A DNA stretch of 64,000 nucleotides from Nymphaea colorata (taxonomy: Eukaryota; Streptophyta; Magnoliopsida; Nymphaeales; Nymphaeaceae). The notes under the pieces are model-generated. The model did not search any database. It was not told the DNA's origin and saw nothing but the letters and a program-made list of their open reading frames with translations. The stretch lies in assembly GCF_008831285.2 (NCBI RefSeq), contig NC_045147.1, positions 4,814,334 to 4,878,333 of the forward strand. The letters run 5' to 3'. Of this stretch, positions 45,128-58,200 are shown piece by piece (within the stretch, counting starts at the first letter, position 1; every line of letters starts with the position of its first letter). Made by a program: the position numbers and the translations under genes.

Positions 45128-48100
45128 TCTCAGGATTCACTAGCCTGGTGCGTTGGTGATAGCTGGAGTGTCATGTTCAGGTAAACTTGGAGAGGTATGT
45201 GTTTGATCATGTCAGTCACCAGTAATATGTTTACAGTGCATGTTTTCTGTAGTACAGAAGCAATGCCCGCTGCAATTTCTGCGAGGCAATCGACGAATCG
45301 TGGAATTCATTAGTGTTGAGCAGAAGTGACCCTTATATTTTTTAAAGATTAAGAACAACGAGAATTTTCATAAGAATATCGTGGGACAAAGATCTTTTCA
45401 TTAATGTTTCTCTTGAATATGCATTCTGACCTCCGAGAAGGGTTTTCCTCTATATAATTTTTTGCTAAAGATACCATTTATTTCGTGGATAATTTGTTTA
45501 ATAGAAAATTCTTTCATCTTGGGTTGAAAATGCGCATCTCTCTCCTATTATTGCAAACGAGGAGTGGGCATTTTTCTGGTTCTCTTTCCAGGTGATTGAA
45601 AAGAAGCTCGAAGTGGGAAGCATGCTAGTCGGCAGCCCAAAAAGTGTTCAAGTTCGAATAAAAAAAAATTAGCAAATTGGAAACTTTAAACTGGGGAAAA
45701 GGAAACGAGTAAGACACTGGAGATGAAAATTTTCAATTTGTGCTCTCTCTCTCTCTCGGGGCAAGTATTTGGTACTGATGAAGGGACGAAATTATTGATG
45801 TTTGACTCACATCAACAGGCTCGCCAGTTCAGTCTTCTCTTTTCCTCCACATGTATGTACTCGTCAAGCATTGTGTATTATGCTTTTCTGACACTAAATA
45901 CAGTTCTTCTGTTCATTGATTCCTCTTTGAATTTGTAGCTTTGACTTATGAAGCTGTTGGATCATGCCATATGTGGCCCTCTAATTCTCTTTTACACAAC
46001 TATGTTCCGCACAAGAGAAAGAAGGGTCACGAAATTGTGGTGCGAGGAGCGACGGTTTTGTTCATTGATTCCCTTCCTCGTTGATCCCCAAGCATTTGTA
46101 CAAGCCATTTCTTGTTTATTTTCTTCCCTTTGCTTGGTAGCATGAAGTCGATTAGCTCTTTCCTTTTTTTGTGCTTGCAACAAGGATGCTTTCCCCCATC
46201 ACTTAGTGCATATTTGGTCGGCCCCTAACAAGTGAAAAAGCAAATCCTTTTGAGTCCCTACTATGTTGCAGTTTGAGAGGGACACATCATGGATTGGGAG
46301 CTTCCCCAACTGTCACTTTTGCCCGTTCCCCTTACCAAACGAGCTGAGCGCTTCCAGGCCGACGCCTTACATCTTTGTAACAGAATCCAGTGCACTCACC
46401 GAACTTTTTATGCGATTATTTATGAGCTGATGAAAGCAGTCCAGTTCATAACGTTCTCCTTTCTGAGTTGGGGCGAGTTTTGGCACCAACGAGAAGCTCA
46501 AGCAGCGTAATTGTATAATTGAAGTTTGATCCAGGTCTTCAAATTTGTGCCTTTCCCGTTCAGTGTATAATGTTTTTCTCTCAATCAGAGTTAAAAAAGG
46601 GAAATAAATAAATAACAAACATGCTTCCAGACAATTGCTTGGGCTTATCTATTCCGGGGTTGGCAGTGGTTCGTCATCTTTCTCAGTAGTTTTTTGCGTC
46701 TGAAAAATATACACACACACTCTCTCTCTCTGTCTCTCTCTTTCTCTCTCTAGACACACACACACACACTGCTCGATGCTATCATATCGAGAGCAAAAAT
46801 GGTACGAGAACGGGTCCCTATAAATACGAAAGCAAAACCAATACGAGCAGGGGTCCTAAAATATTCGCTCGTACCGAACCTGCAACAAAAAACATATTAA
46901 TAAAATTATTAATTGATTTTTTTCCCAGCGGGAACGCCCGGATACATGCCAATGTGTATATACTTTTAACGTTTAGTACCCCACTCCATAGGTTATAGAG
47001 TCTCTCATCCACGCTTCTGTGATGTCTTCCTTATTTGGTGAACCGCCCAAAACAATCATTTTTGCTCCACCGTTGGAAAGCCTTGGAAACAATGTCGACT
47101 CTTTCATCATATGAAACCGTTCCAACTCCCCCAAATCACAGTAATCAGCTTCCGGGCATGGTATCAACTTGAAATGCAAGGAGAATATTTAAGATTGATG
47201 CAATGGAAAGAGAACTGTTCTAACTCACAATTAAGCAGTAGAAAAATGAAACAAAAAAGAAATTAATTGAGCTAACGAGGGAGCTAAAACAAGAGTAATT
47301 GAGGTGTCTCAAAACCATCAACTAAAACTAAAAGAACAGGGGATGTATGGACTTTATATGCCACAATAAACACTAAATCCAAATAAAATACGTAGATCAA
47401 GGCCAGTTCTTGAAAGTTTTCAACATACATTTCCAGGCATAATCAAGTGGGTACGCCTAGATCTTTGTCTTCTAATCTTTTCTAGCATTTCAATGTTTTC
47501 ACTCTGGTTACATAGTGACTACTTAACTTCGCTGGTTTTAGTCCATAGAAACCATGGTATCACTAGCCCTTCATGGAGGCCGATGGGGATTTGGTGTGTT
47601 TTCCATAGTATCCATGCCAATTTCAGCTCGTTTTCAAGAATTGCGGCGCGTTGTTCTTCATGTTTAATGCTTTATCTCTGTGTCATTTGTAAGCTCTCCA
47701 ATATGGCTACTGCAATATCCTTGTCTTTCCTCATTCACATGAATTCATACAAAGGTTTGTGGATCTGATGTTGCGATCACAACGTTCCATCATTGTTCAT
47801 GCATGATAGAGTAACTGTTCTTTTCAAGCTTTTAATGTTATGGTTGTTATGAACATGTTATATTCAGTTTCCATGCATTCATGCATCATGAACTTGGTTC
47901 TTTTTCCACAAATCATGTTGATTCATGAATTGCTTGTTAGTCCAAGTATCTGAGTCTTGCTAGAAGCCCCCTTTTGCTTAGTTTATGCATTTTAAATACC
48001 TACATTACAATCTTATAGTAAAATTCAGTTTTCCATAAGTTCAAAACTTAGCCCTGTTTTAAGAACATACTTCTCCCAAACCATAGCATGTTTCTCTCTC

Positions 48101-49440
48101 ACCCTCTCGCCTTCTAAAGTTGCTGCCCAAAGCAAGGGTGGCCCTATTCAAGCTTGGGCCCACCCAGATCTAGGTGTCCCCTCTTGGTGGTTCCACCCAG
48201 TCTGGGTTTAGTTACACTAACTTAGATTATTAGTTAAATCTTAATCTTCATTAATTCTTCCTAGCTTCTACAAATTAATATATCACTAGTTGAGTGATTA
48301 GGGTCCTAACTACCCATTAAAGGATAATTAAGGAAGCTTAATCACAACTAAGGACCTTAATCATGGATTAAGCTTGTACTAATATACACATGGTCTCTAT
48401 CAAAATTTACACCCATGCCACTGCCTTAATTACCAATTTGGTCTTGCTTTCCCAAGTCAAGGATATCCATTACCCTTAGGTACGACTTGAGTCCTTGCCA
48501 AGCTTACTATGTCTATTTTATGCCACGTTTGAAGCACCAGGTAGCTCAGATGAGGCTCCTTCAAGAGGTGCTCGAATCCAAAGGGACACAACTTGATTGA
48601 TTTCAATGCCAATGAACCTATGTCGAGGTGATGGAATTACTAAAAAGCCATGTTAGGGCCAAAATTAGTGTTTTTGCAAGAAAATGAATGTTCCAAAATG
48701 CATATATACACACACACACACGCACACACACACACACAAAAGCAAATGGTTAGATATATACATGTATAAATTAGATGTTATAGGATTCCTAAAATTCAGA
48801 AATTTAGCTTTAATTTGGTGGATAAAATATGATCCAAACATCATATTTTCATGTTCTTTTTTTAACTTAAGCATTAGGAAGCACACATATGAAAAATGTT
48901 TCAAGAGGTGTATTATATTACTTTATCTAGGAGGAACAATACATCACTAGACACACATAAATTGAAGTTGTAACTGTAATATCAAGGGTTTTAGGCTTTA
49001 GCATCTAGAACTATAAGAAAGATAAGTTAGGATTTGTCCTCGATATGTTGTCCAAAATGAAGGCAGATATTTGTTCAAATACTTGTGGATTATGATAGTT
49101 GTTAAGAACTGATTGACTTCCATTTAGCTTTGTAGTTTCAAAGTGACTACTTTGCACTGCGAAACTAACAAGGCTATATCATTTAAACAAAGGATATATC
49201 ATTCAAATTGTCTCTCTTGCACACATTCTAAATATCGTCTCAAATTGTTATAATGATGGGCCCCAATAACAAAATGCATATATTTGTTATTTCATACACT
49301 ATTGTGAACATGAGAAGAGACAAATTTCACATCGCCAAAGGGTTGTAATTATAGATATCATTGTTGTTTGTATAGAGAAGTTTCTTAATTGATAAGAAAT
49401 GCTCTAGCTTTGATTGTGGTTTACTTTGAACTACGTATTT
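45128..49440. other. intergenic region without a supported gene
   Basis: Open frames here are short and none resembles a known protein. A CT/CA compound microsatellite lies at 46709-46769 and a CA repeat at 48708-48739. The segment 48120-48660 has a repeat-like look (CT-rich, GGGCCCACCC) but no diagnostic ends. The minus-strand frame near 46973-47179 is discussed under rejected items. Confidence 0.4.
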
Positions 49441-49628
49441 TGTTGACAGAAATAATGTTAGTTGGGTGGTTATTAGAATGTTAGAAAAGTGGAGTGAGTG
49501 CCTCTTAATAATTTCCTTTTATTATGTTGACTTTAGTGTAAATTGTTTGCAGGACATGTCTCTCTATTTTAAGAGAGGTTAGGGTTAATCAAAGGTCAAT
49601 TTTTTTTGTTCTGTTTCAAACAGTTGCA
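49441..49628 (+). repeat. 5' LTR (188 bp)
   Basis: It starts TGTTGACAG and ends CAGTTGCA, directly before the primer-binding site. It aligns along its whole length with 54195-54380, with scattered substitutions and small indels. The sequence is very short for a copia LTR. Confidence 0.9.
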
Positions 49629-50559
49629 TCATAGTATCAGAGCCACCAGCTCCTAGGAGGATTTGATACCATGCTTTTGGGATTCTTACTTCTTTCCCTC
49701 GTTCTCTTCTCTTCTCTTTTCTTCTCTTCTCCCATTTTTCTTCTTTAACTTGACTCCAAAATAAATATATTCTGAACACCACTCGAGTTCTAGTCATAAG
49801 ATTGGAAGTCTGATCCCTAATGGTAAAATAGGCCTAGGTGATTATAACCTCAAAATCTTCATTGTTGTGGATATTGATGACTGAATCACAACCTAGCTGA
49901 CGCTGTGGATGTTGAAGACATTTGCTACCTTTGTAAGAAGTAAATTCAAGAGATGTTGAAGTAATAAATCTTTGTTTTAGTCCAAGAATTGTTGAGGTTT
50001 ATGTGGAAGAGGTTTTTTCTCCTACCCAAAAATCATGAAATCAAATCCGATGTTGTTGGATCATCGGATTTGTAAGTTATTTAAAGTCAAAATATTGTGA
50101 ATGCAGTTGGACATTGTCGCATGTTTCTTATTATTTTCAACGATGTGAAGTGTTTAATGCCCTAAATTCCTTGACCTTTGTTCATTGCCTATCATGGAGT
50201 TACTACTACCAAATGTTTCTACTACTCATATTTGGGATTGATTACTACGTCTAGTTTTGGATTTTTGTATGTCATCAGCATGTGTGTGCTTATAATTGTC
50301 TTGCTGAAAATATTTTGATGGGAGTCGCATGTTTTGGTTCATGTTTGTGACATGTTCAGATATAAGATAATTCCTATTTGTGTTGTGGAAAGATTGCAGA
50401 ATATCTTCACATTATTTTTAGTATAACTACTTAATTCTTTGATATTATTTTGGATTCAAATCTAGTAAGGGTTGGTTTCCTGTAATCAGCCAATGAGTGA
50501 AGAATATGTCAAATACCAAAGGTGAACAAAATTCATATGTTTTAGTAGATCTAAGGCAT

Positions 50560-53500
50560 TCGCTAATCCCTTCTTGTATAAATTTTTAGTGAAGCTAGAT
50601 GATAATAGCTATAAATGCTGGTCTATTACCTTCATAATGTTGGTTTACATGTACCAATAAAGCTTTATCTTATTTGACTAAGCAATAGATAACTATACTA
50701 AATGGTGAAAAATCATGACAATGCTGTATCATGGATTATGAATGGCATGTGGCTACACATCGCAGATGGTCATGTTTATTATTCCGTTGTTAAAGAAATG
50801 TGGGACAACTTGAAGGTTACATTTTCCCAAGGTAAAAATGTTAATCGTGTTCATTAAGTCAAGTAGGAAATTTATAAGTTACAGCCAGATGATGAGAGTC
50901 TGGTACAATACTATGCATTAGTCAGTTGTGAGGGCTTCAATTCAGTTCATCCTCCTAACCAAGAGAAAACTATGATTGCATGATTCTTGTTGGGGCTTTC
51001 TCCAAACTTTGCAGTTGCCGAAGTCCAAATGCTCATAGGAGCTAATATTTATAATCTCATGAATGTAATAATAGGCTAAGTGGATTGGTCATTACTCTTT
51101 CAGATGCTTCTCCTCGTATTAATGTTTTCACTGTACTTTTGTTATTTCTGTAACTGCCTTTGGAGGACGTAGACATGGCATAGTAAAAAATGTTCAAGGT
51201 GGATGCGAACATGGAGGTGGTAGTAGAGGAAGATTGCGTTGTATCTATTGTGGGAAGCAATGACATATTGAGGATCAATTCTGGGACAAACATGGGAGAC
51301 CTTCTTTTGTATTGGCTCCTAACAAATCCACTGCTAAGGCAGTTACATCAGCCAAAAAGATAGTTTTTTTTTTCTTTTAATGGACTCTATCACCCTGAGC
51401 AGTGGTTATATGAAAAGTTAATATCCTAGGGTTCTTCATCAATGACTAATTCCATGGTGACGACTGTTGTAGCATGTTTTGTCTATAATATTAGGTCTCA
51501 TCCTACTAGGTCATGTATTATTAATTCAAGAGCCTCACGGCACTTTTGTGACAATGACAGCCAATTCACTAACTTGGCTCCTACCTCCTCATATCATAGT
51601 GTTACCTTCATTTTTGGTCGAGTTTTCTTACTGGTGGAAAGGGAGAAGTATCTTTATCTCCCAAATTCTTTATATGTGATGTTTTACATGTTTCTTTTTT
51701 TTTTTTTGCAAAAAATATTGGTTGTGAGTTGTCTCACTATAATCTTAATTGTTGTGTGATTCTTCGTCTTTTTTGTTGTCTGTTTGAGGATTTACTAATG
51801 AAAAGGATGCTTGGTTGAGGCCATGAGTTAGAGGGGGCTTCTTATCTCAATGAACCAGTTGGATCTACCTCATGCATTCATAGACTCTATATTTAGTCCA
51901 TTTTAGTGGCATCTTCGTATAGGCCATCTTTCATTGTCAATGATTTGTCCTGTTTTTCTTCATATTTCTTCTTTTACTTCCTTTTAGTGTGACACTTGTC
52001 AACTAGGAAAGGATCGTAGGAGTTCATTTCCATCTAGTCAAAGTCCACCGAGTCAGAGTTCTTTTTATTTAGTACATGTGGATATATGGGGTCTCAGTCA
52101 AGTCCTTAACGTCTCTTAACTCATTAGCAGAATGTCCTTTTTTGAAGCTTATATGTAGATAGTAGTTTGTTCTACACCTCCCCTAAAGTGTTTAGGTATG
52201 TTTGTTTTGTCGCAAGCTTGAGCCAAATAGAGATAAATTGTCTCCATAATCTATCAAGTGTGTATTTATTGGATACCCTGAGAATCAGTACGAATATTGT
52301 TGCTATGATCCTATTTTTATAAAAGTATGTCAGAGTAGACATTACCTTCTTTAGGTCGGTTTCAATTTTTTTTTATTGGTACTTGTATACATTCTGAAAT
52401 TGGTGACAATTTTCCTTTGTTTATCTCTCCTATCTCTTTAGAGTTGTGTGGCCCTTCTTCTCTTCTCCTTTTTCTTCTTTATTCCAAAATTCTCCATTGG
52501 TCTACTTTGGTAGCATACACCTACTCATGGTTTCTCAACATCATCTTCACCTAAGGTAAGTATTCCTAATTCACCTAAGAATTCTTCAATAAGTATGACT
52601 GTGGTAAAGGGGCTCTAGTCATAGACGATGACTTGTCTAGTGCACTTCCTAAAGGAACATGATAGTGTACACTACATCTCATCTCAAGATTAATGACTAT
52701 AATGAGGCTTGGCTAAAATATGCATACATTTCCTTACATTTTATATGCCACATCTAATTCATATGTGTTATCAACAAGCTCTTCAGAAGGGATACATGCC
52801 GTACTCCCTCTAGGTACAGGAGAATTGGTTTCTTCTCCTTTTTGATGCAGACATCATTGGTTGTAAGTGGGTCTATATTTTTAAATATCGTTTAGATGGT
52901 TTAGTGGAAAGATACAAAGCTTGTCTTATTGTTAAGGGCTACACTTAGGCTTATGTAGTTGTCTTTTTTGAGCTGTTTTTTCTTGTTGCATGACTATATA
53001 TAGCTAGTTGTTACGATAGCAGTGCACTATGCTAGATAAGGAAAATACATTTCATATGGTAATTTGTCTTGGACAACCTACATGCAACAACCACCTGCTT
53101 TTGAGCAATTGAGAGAGAGTGAAAATGTATCCAAGTAAAATAAAGCGGTATAAAGATATAAGTAAAGCTCAAGAGTGTGGTTTCAAAAGTTATATGAAGT
53201 GATGCTTGGAGTTGAATTTCAAGGATCTCCATCTGATCATTCTTTGTTTATCAAAAAACCTCAAAATGTTTATTAGTGATGGTGGTATATGTTCATTATA
53301 TTATTCTTACATTGACTCTAAAGAGGAGATTACTAGCACAAAAATGTATCTGCAAAAACATTTTGTTGCCAAAGAAGGTGTGGTTCTTTCTCGATAGAAA
53401 TTTGTTCTTGATTTACTCAAGGAGACAAGGATGCTTAGAGATAAGCAAGTGAATATTATTCTTATAAACCCATCACAATATATTAAAATCTATTAGACCG

Positions 53501-54140
53501 CAAATTATATAGTTCAGTGATTCGCAAGCACTTCTATGATATAATTACTTGACCAATTATATCTCTTGTTCTAGAAAAGTTAAGTCAATTTATGAATAAA
53601 CCAAGAAAAGTTCATTGGGAGGCAGTTATGATATTCATCAAGTATCTCAAGTCATCCTCTAAAAAGAGACTTTTGTTTAAAAAAAGTGATTATCTAGATG
53701 TTGTACCTTATTCAGATGCAGATTTTATAGGTGCAGATAGGTTTAGTTGTAGACAAAAAATGTACAACTAGGTATGACATCTTTGTGGGGAATAATTCGA
53801 TTACTTTGAGAGGCAAGAGACATGCGATAGTGGCAAGATATAGTGCAGAATTGTAGTATGGATGATGGCTTAAACAGCTACTAAGCTCATATGGATTAAA
53901 TCTTTGTTAACTTGTTTGAGAGTTAAAATTTCACCCCCAATGAAGATGATGTGCGACAATAAAGCAGCAATCTATATAGCCAATAATATGTTATTCTATG
54001 AGAGAACCAAACATATTGGAATTTATTGTCATTATATCCACAATATGCTTCAAGTTGAGAATGTCCACATAATTCGCGTTTTTACTAAAGAGCAAGTTAG
54101 ACACATGCTTACTAAACCAATATCTATATTTGAGTTATAA
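50560..54140 (+). pseudogene. decayed copia gag-pol of the 49.4-kb element
   Basis: Recognisable pieces in order are the gag stretch (FLLGLSPNFAVAEVQ, near 50985) and a damaged CCHC knuckle (CIYCGKQ-stop-HIEDQFWDKHG, near 51240). The protease region follows (CIINSRASRHFCDNDSQF, near 51510) and then the pre-integrase region (RIGHLS, CDTCQLGKDRRSSFPS, near 51920-52040). RT pieces include GCKWVYIFKYRLDGLVERYKA (near 52860). RNase H shows CDNKAAIYIANNMLFYERTKHI (near 53950). The integrase catalytic core is largely missing between about 52090 and 52200. Frequent stops make it nonfunctional. Confidence 0.85.
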
Positions 54141-54194
54141 AATATTGTAACAAGCTCAGCATGATAGATATATTTGCTCTAGTTTAAGGAGGAT

Positions 54195-54380
54195 TGTTGA
54201 CAGAAATAATGTTAGTTTGGTGGCTATTAGAATATTGAAATGGTGGAATGAGTTTATTTTAATAATTTCCTTTTATTATGTGGACTTAAGTGTAAATTGT
54301 TTATTGTGCACCTCTCTCTATTTAAGAAAAGTTAGGGTTAATCAAATGTCGTTTTTTCTGTTCTCTCTCAAACGGGTGCA
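54195..54380 (+). repeat. 3' LTR (186 bp)
   Basis: It begins TGTTGACAGAAATAATGTTAG directly after the purine tract and ends ACGGGTGCA. It contains a TATTTAAG promoter-like segment, as the 5' LTR does (TATTTTAAG). Differences from the 5' LTR are numerous enough to suggest an old insertion. Confidence 0.9.
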
Positions 54381-57189
54381 TTCGATTTAAATAGTTGGAA
54401 GTCACTAATTAGGTTTACACCAAAGTCTCTAGAACAATTGCATTATAATTCATGCAATTCAATCATTTAATTATAAATAGGTCAATTGGACACAATTTTT
54501 GGAGGTGTTTCAACCTGGAAATCAAGCAGTCACTTGGAGCCATTATTACAAGACCAAGTGATGAAAAGACCTTCTTAGCTAAAAAAAAGTGAGTATCAAG
54601 TTTTGTTTCCGTAGGATGATTGAGATGGAACATAGTACAAATGTGCACTTGTTAGAATGAAGCAATGATGTAAACGGTTCAGATTCAAGTCAGATCCAAC
54701 CTTAAGTGGATTCAACTTAACTGGATTAATCTTTGTAATCAGACTGAGATTTAGAATACCAAAATTGGATTCAACTAGCATAATATCCAGTGTATTTATG
54801 CAATGACGTTGGGTCTTTACTAGATTGCAGTCCAATATCAAATTATGGTTCATTTATGAAACAGCATATCAAACTGAAATCTGATTATTGGATCTAGATT
54901 TCTTCACCAGATTGGGTTAATAGATTCAAAATTGGATCTGCAAACAGATATGCTTGATCCATTTACTTCTCTACATAAACCTTCAGACTTGGGGGGATGT
55001 GAAGTTGGCCCCTGTTTGGAGCTACACACACCAAATGCCTTAACTAATCGCGGCTGGTATTACCAGATCCAGGCTTCGGCTCAAAGTTAGATATATGCAT
55101 GTGAAATTGGATCCATGTTTCTCTCGCTAGCCTGAGATGAGTTTTTCATGCATAAGGAATCAGATTTTTTAGTTAAATTTGGATATGGATTTGTATTTAT
55201 AGTTGCAGAAAAAAAAGAAAAAAAAATCCTCTGCCAGGCCTAACTCGATTGAGGTCCAATGTTAAGACCACTACTCCACTAGATTGACGCTGGTTGATCA
55301 GTGGGGCAAATATAGTCACCTATAAATGGGTTGGATTTTAAACCCTTGACAGTTGATTGTAGGCTGCCGGAAAATAAGCAGAAATGAGCATTTGATGGAA
55401 AAGGACAGGAGCATTTATCTTTTCCTCTTCTCTCAGATTCGAGGTCGCAGAAAAAAGAACCCACCACAGTGACCTGACCATAGGGGAAGAGAAATCTTGG
55501 GCTGATATATGAGGTCGCCCTTGCCTGCCACCAAAGTAAGAGTACATCCAGCTTTGACCTTGCGACAAAGAACCGGCGGGAGGTGTCTAATTCCTGCCTC
55601 GTGTGGTCAATTTGGTGACTTTTACAGGTGAATAAAGATGGTAGGCAGCGTTATCTGAAAAGGAGATTTTTTTTGTTTTTTTTTTTACTAAAAAGCAAAT
55701 TTCAGTGAATAAAAGGAAGTTTTTTGATGCAGATGAAAAGGAAAATTTTGGAAAAAGAATAAATGCTGAAAGAAAATTTGTTCAGAAAGTAGTAAAGGTG
55801 AGACAATGAAGAAGTTGGTCTTGCGATCCGTCTTGAATACGCCCCAATATGACATGAACCTGATTCTCCCAAAAGATCCCCAATAAATAAAAGCCTTTCT
55901 TTTCATGTATCTTTTTGGACAAATTTTTTTTCATGTTTTGCACGAGCTTTTCTTGGTCAAGGCATGGCGGCCAAGTGACCGCACGTCTAAACAAAGTCTG
56001 GGATCCTTCTGTGGGAAAATTTGAATTTTAGTTTCTGGAACTCTTCTCTTCTACGTTTCCTTTAAAAAGATCGTATAAGTCAAAATAATAAACTCTTACA
56101 TACGTAAATGTCAAGTATATGTGTGTGTGTGTGTGTGTCTCTCTCTCAATATATATATATATTAAAACGTGTCAATCACATACATAATTTTAAAGAAATG
56201 ATTCTATATATTTTATATGATCTTAATTTTCAGATAGACATGCTTTTTTGAAATGCAGTGCTAATAATATTTGCTTGTAGCAACTAAACATAAACATACA
56301 CCGACTGGTTGCCTTAGCCAGCCTTGCAAATCCATCGCCAATATAATCAATAGTCAGTATAGAACACTTGTTTAATTTAACTAATTTGGTTTTCAAGTAA
56401 ATAGGTATAATGCATTTTCGGTCTCGTGTCAATGCATTTCTATTAAAATCTAAGTGTCAAAATTTTATCAACGGAACTTATCATGCCTAAAAACTGAAGC
56501 ATGTCTTGAGCTCGTCAAACCTCGGTTTGCCAAATCACACATAAGAAAGAGAGACAGGCGTGTTGCCAATTGCACCGTAACGAGCATTTCCAAAGTGCAT
56601 GGAGTCGATCACTAAAAGCACGTAGAGGCTAAGGGCAAAAGCGTTTGGGGGTGGACAACTACTTAACCGCATGTGCATGCTTTGGCGTCTTCAAATCCAT
56701 CACCAGCTTTTACTCACTCGGCACTACAGTCTACAGCTTGCATTTTATGTGGAATATATAGATAGATTTACTCAAACACGTCTACAAAGTGCACCTTCTA
56801 GAACTGATCACTAGATTTATTCGCGCACAACCATCGCTTGTGAGTGAAGCGCATCACTAAATAAGATATATACTGACACCATCGAGCAAGTGCTTGGATT
56901 CGATCACGAGACCTACGCACTATGGTGCTAAATGACATGGAGCAAGAGAAAGAGACTGACATGTACCATCTCTCTTCGTTAAATATGACAAAAATTACAT
57001 GGAACAACGACGAGGACGACCAAGACACGACACGAAACATCATCTTCTGCGACCCAAAATCCCGCGTAACACTACTCTAAACCCACCTTCCGTCCCCCAT
57101 TTTCCACTACCATCAATCAAAAAAATGATCCACCGTTTCCTTCTAAAAGTGAACAAAGCATGTGTATCTATAACCTCCCTCTCCCTGTC
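54381..57189. other. intergenic region, downstream of the HD-Zip gene
   Basis: No supported gene. A GT/CT/TA compound microsatellite occurs at 56118-56162. The last few hundred bases are the probable 3' UTR and flank of the minus-strand HD-Zip gene; I did not find a clear poly(A) signal. Confidence 0.4.
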
Positions 57190-58110
57190 TCACGAGGCAT
57201 CAGTGGGCTGCTGCCGAGAGGACTGCTGATAAAACCGAGCCTTACTGGTTGAGAGAGGAAAGCCAGATCCCGGGGCAGCCGGTGTTGTTGCCTTGTTGGT
57301 GCTGCTGTTATCGGCTGCTGCTGCAGAGGCAACCCTCTCGCAGGAAGGGCACATTGTTAACGTCGTCGCCGGCAGCTGCATGTAGAAGGGCTGCGCCGTC
57401 TTCAGCGCCCTCAGCTCCTGCAGCTCCCTCTGCAGCCTCCGGTTCTCCTCCGTCAGCGTCTCACAGCACCTCTTCAAGTACTCGCAATCCACCTCCGTCT
57501 GCTTCAGCTTCGTCCTTCATGCACATTCCATTACACCAACCCCATCACAAGACAAATTAAATTCATCCACTTTCATTTCATCTAAACTTCCTTAGCAAAT
57601 TTTCCAGCACCAAGAAAAAAAAAAAAACAACAGATAGAAAGAGAAGTCCCGCAATAGTTTATCTATAGGCTTTCGAACTGCTCATCTATTCATACATCTA
57701 TGGACGCATTCAAAAAAGGCCAAGAGCTGACATAGCCATTGTGATTAAAATAGTGCCCGTGAAAAATATGCGGTACCGAGCTACAGGGCCACAAAAAGGA
57801 ATTCTATACAGGATAACCGACAATGCAAAATGTTAAAAAAATAAAAATCTAAACAAATGAACCTCTCTAGCTACTTGTACTTAATCCAGACCTACAGAAG
57901 CATTCTCTATTGAATGCTAAATTAACAAAAGTATCCATTATTTTAAATCGGGGGAAGAAAAGAACTTCATCTCATAAAGATTTTGACGCCATGTCAGCTC
58001 TTCCCTTTCGAGTGACATTTGAACAACAAAATTGCTTTGAAGACATTTAAGAAGTACTTAGAAAGAGAAAGAGGGTGCAGACGAGAACACAAAAACAGAC
58101 ACACACACAC

Positions 58111-58200
<90 letters not shown>

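Larger units (their letters stand above)
49441..54380 (+). mobile_element. Ty1/copia element with both LTRs (4,940 bp)
   Basis: Two short LTRs start with TGTTGACAGAAATAATGTTAG and end near GTGCA/TTGCA. They enclose a primer site (TAGTATCAGAGCCA, one mismatch to the initiator tRNA-Met site) at 49632 and a purine tract (TTAAGGAGGAT) directly before the 3' LTR. Internal gag, protease, RT and RNase H pieces run in order. No 5-bp target duplication is visible (TATTT versus TTCGA), which suggests age or end rearrangement. All frames are disrupted. Confidence 0.92.

Noticed and set aside
46973-47179. Minus-strand frame of about 68 residues with a protein-like composition (LFPRLSNGGAKMIVLGGSPN)
   Set aside because: It looks more coding-like than its neighbours, but I recognise no family, no splice sites bound it clearly, and no further exons were found. 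It may be an old gene fragment; not strong enough to list.
48120-48660. CT-rich, repeat-like segment with GGGCCCACCC
   Set aside because: It has the feel of a gypsy LTR but I could not find TG/CA ends, a primer site or a duplication.
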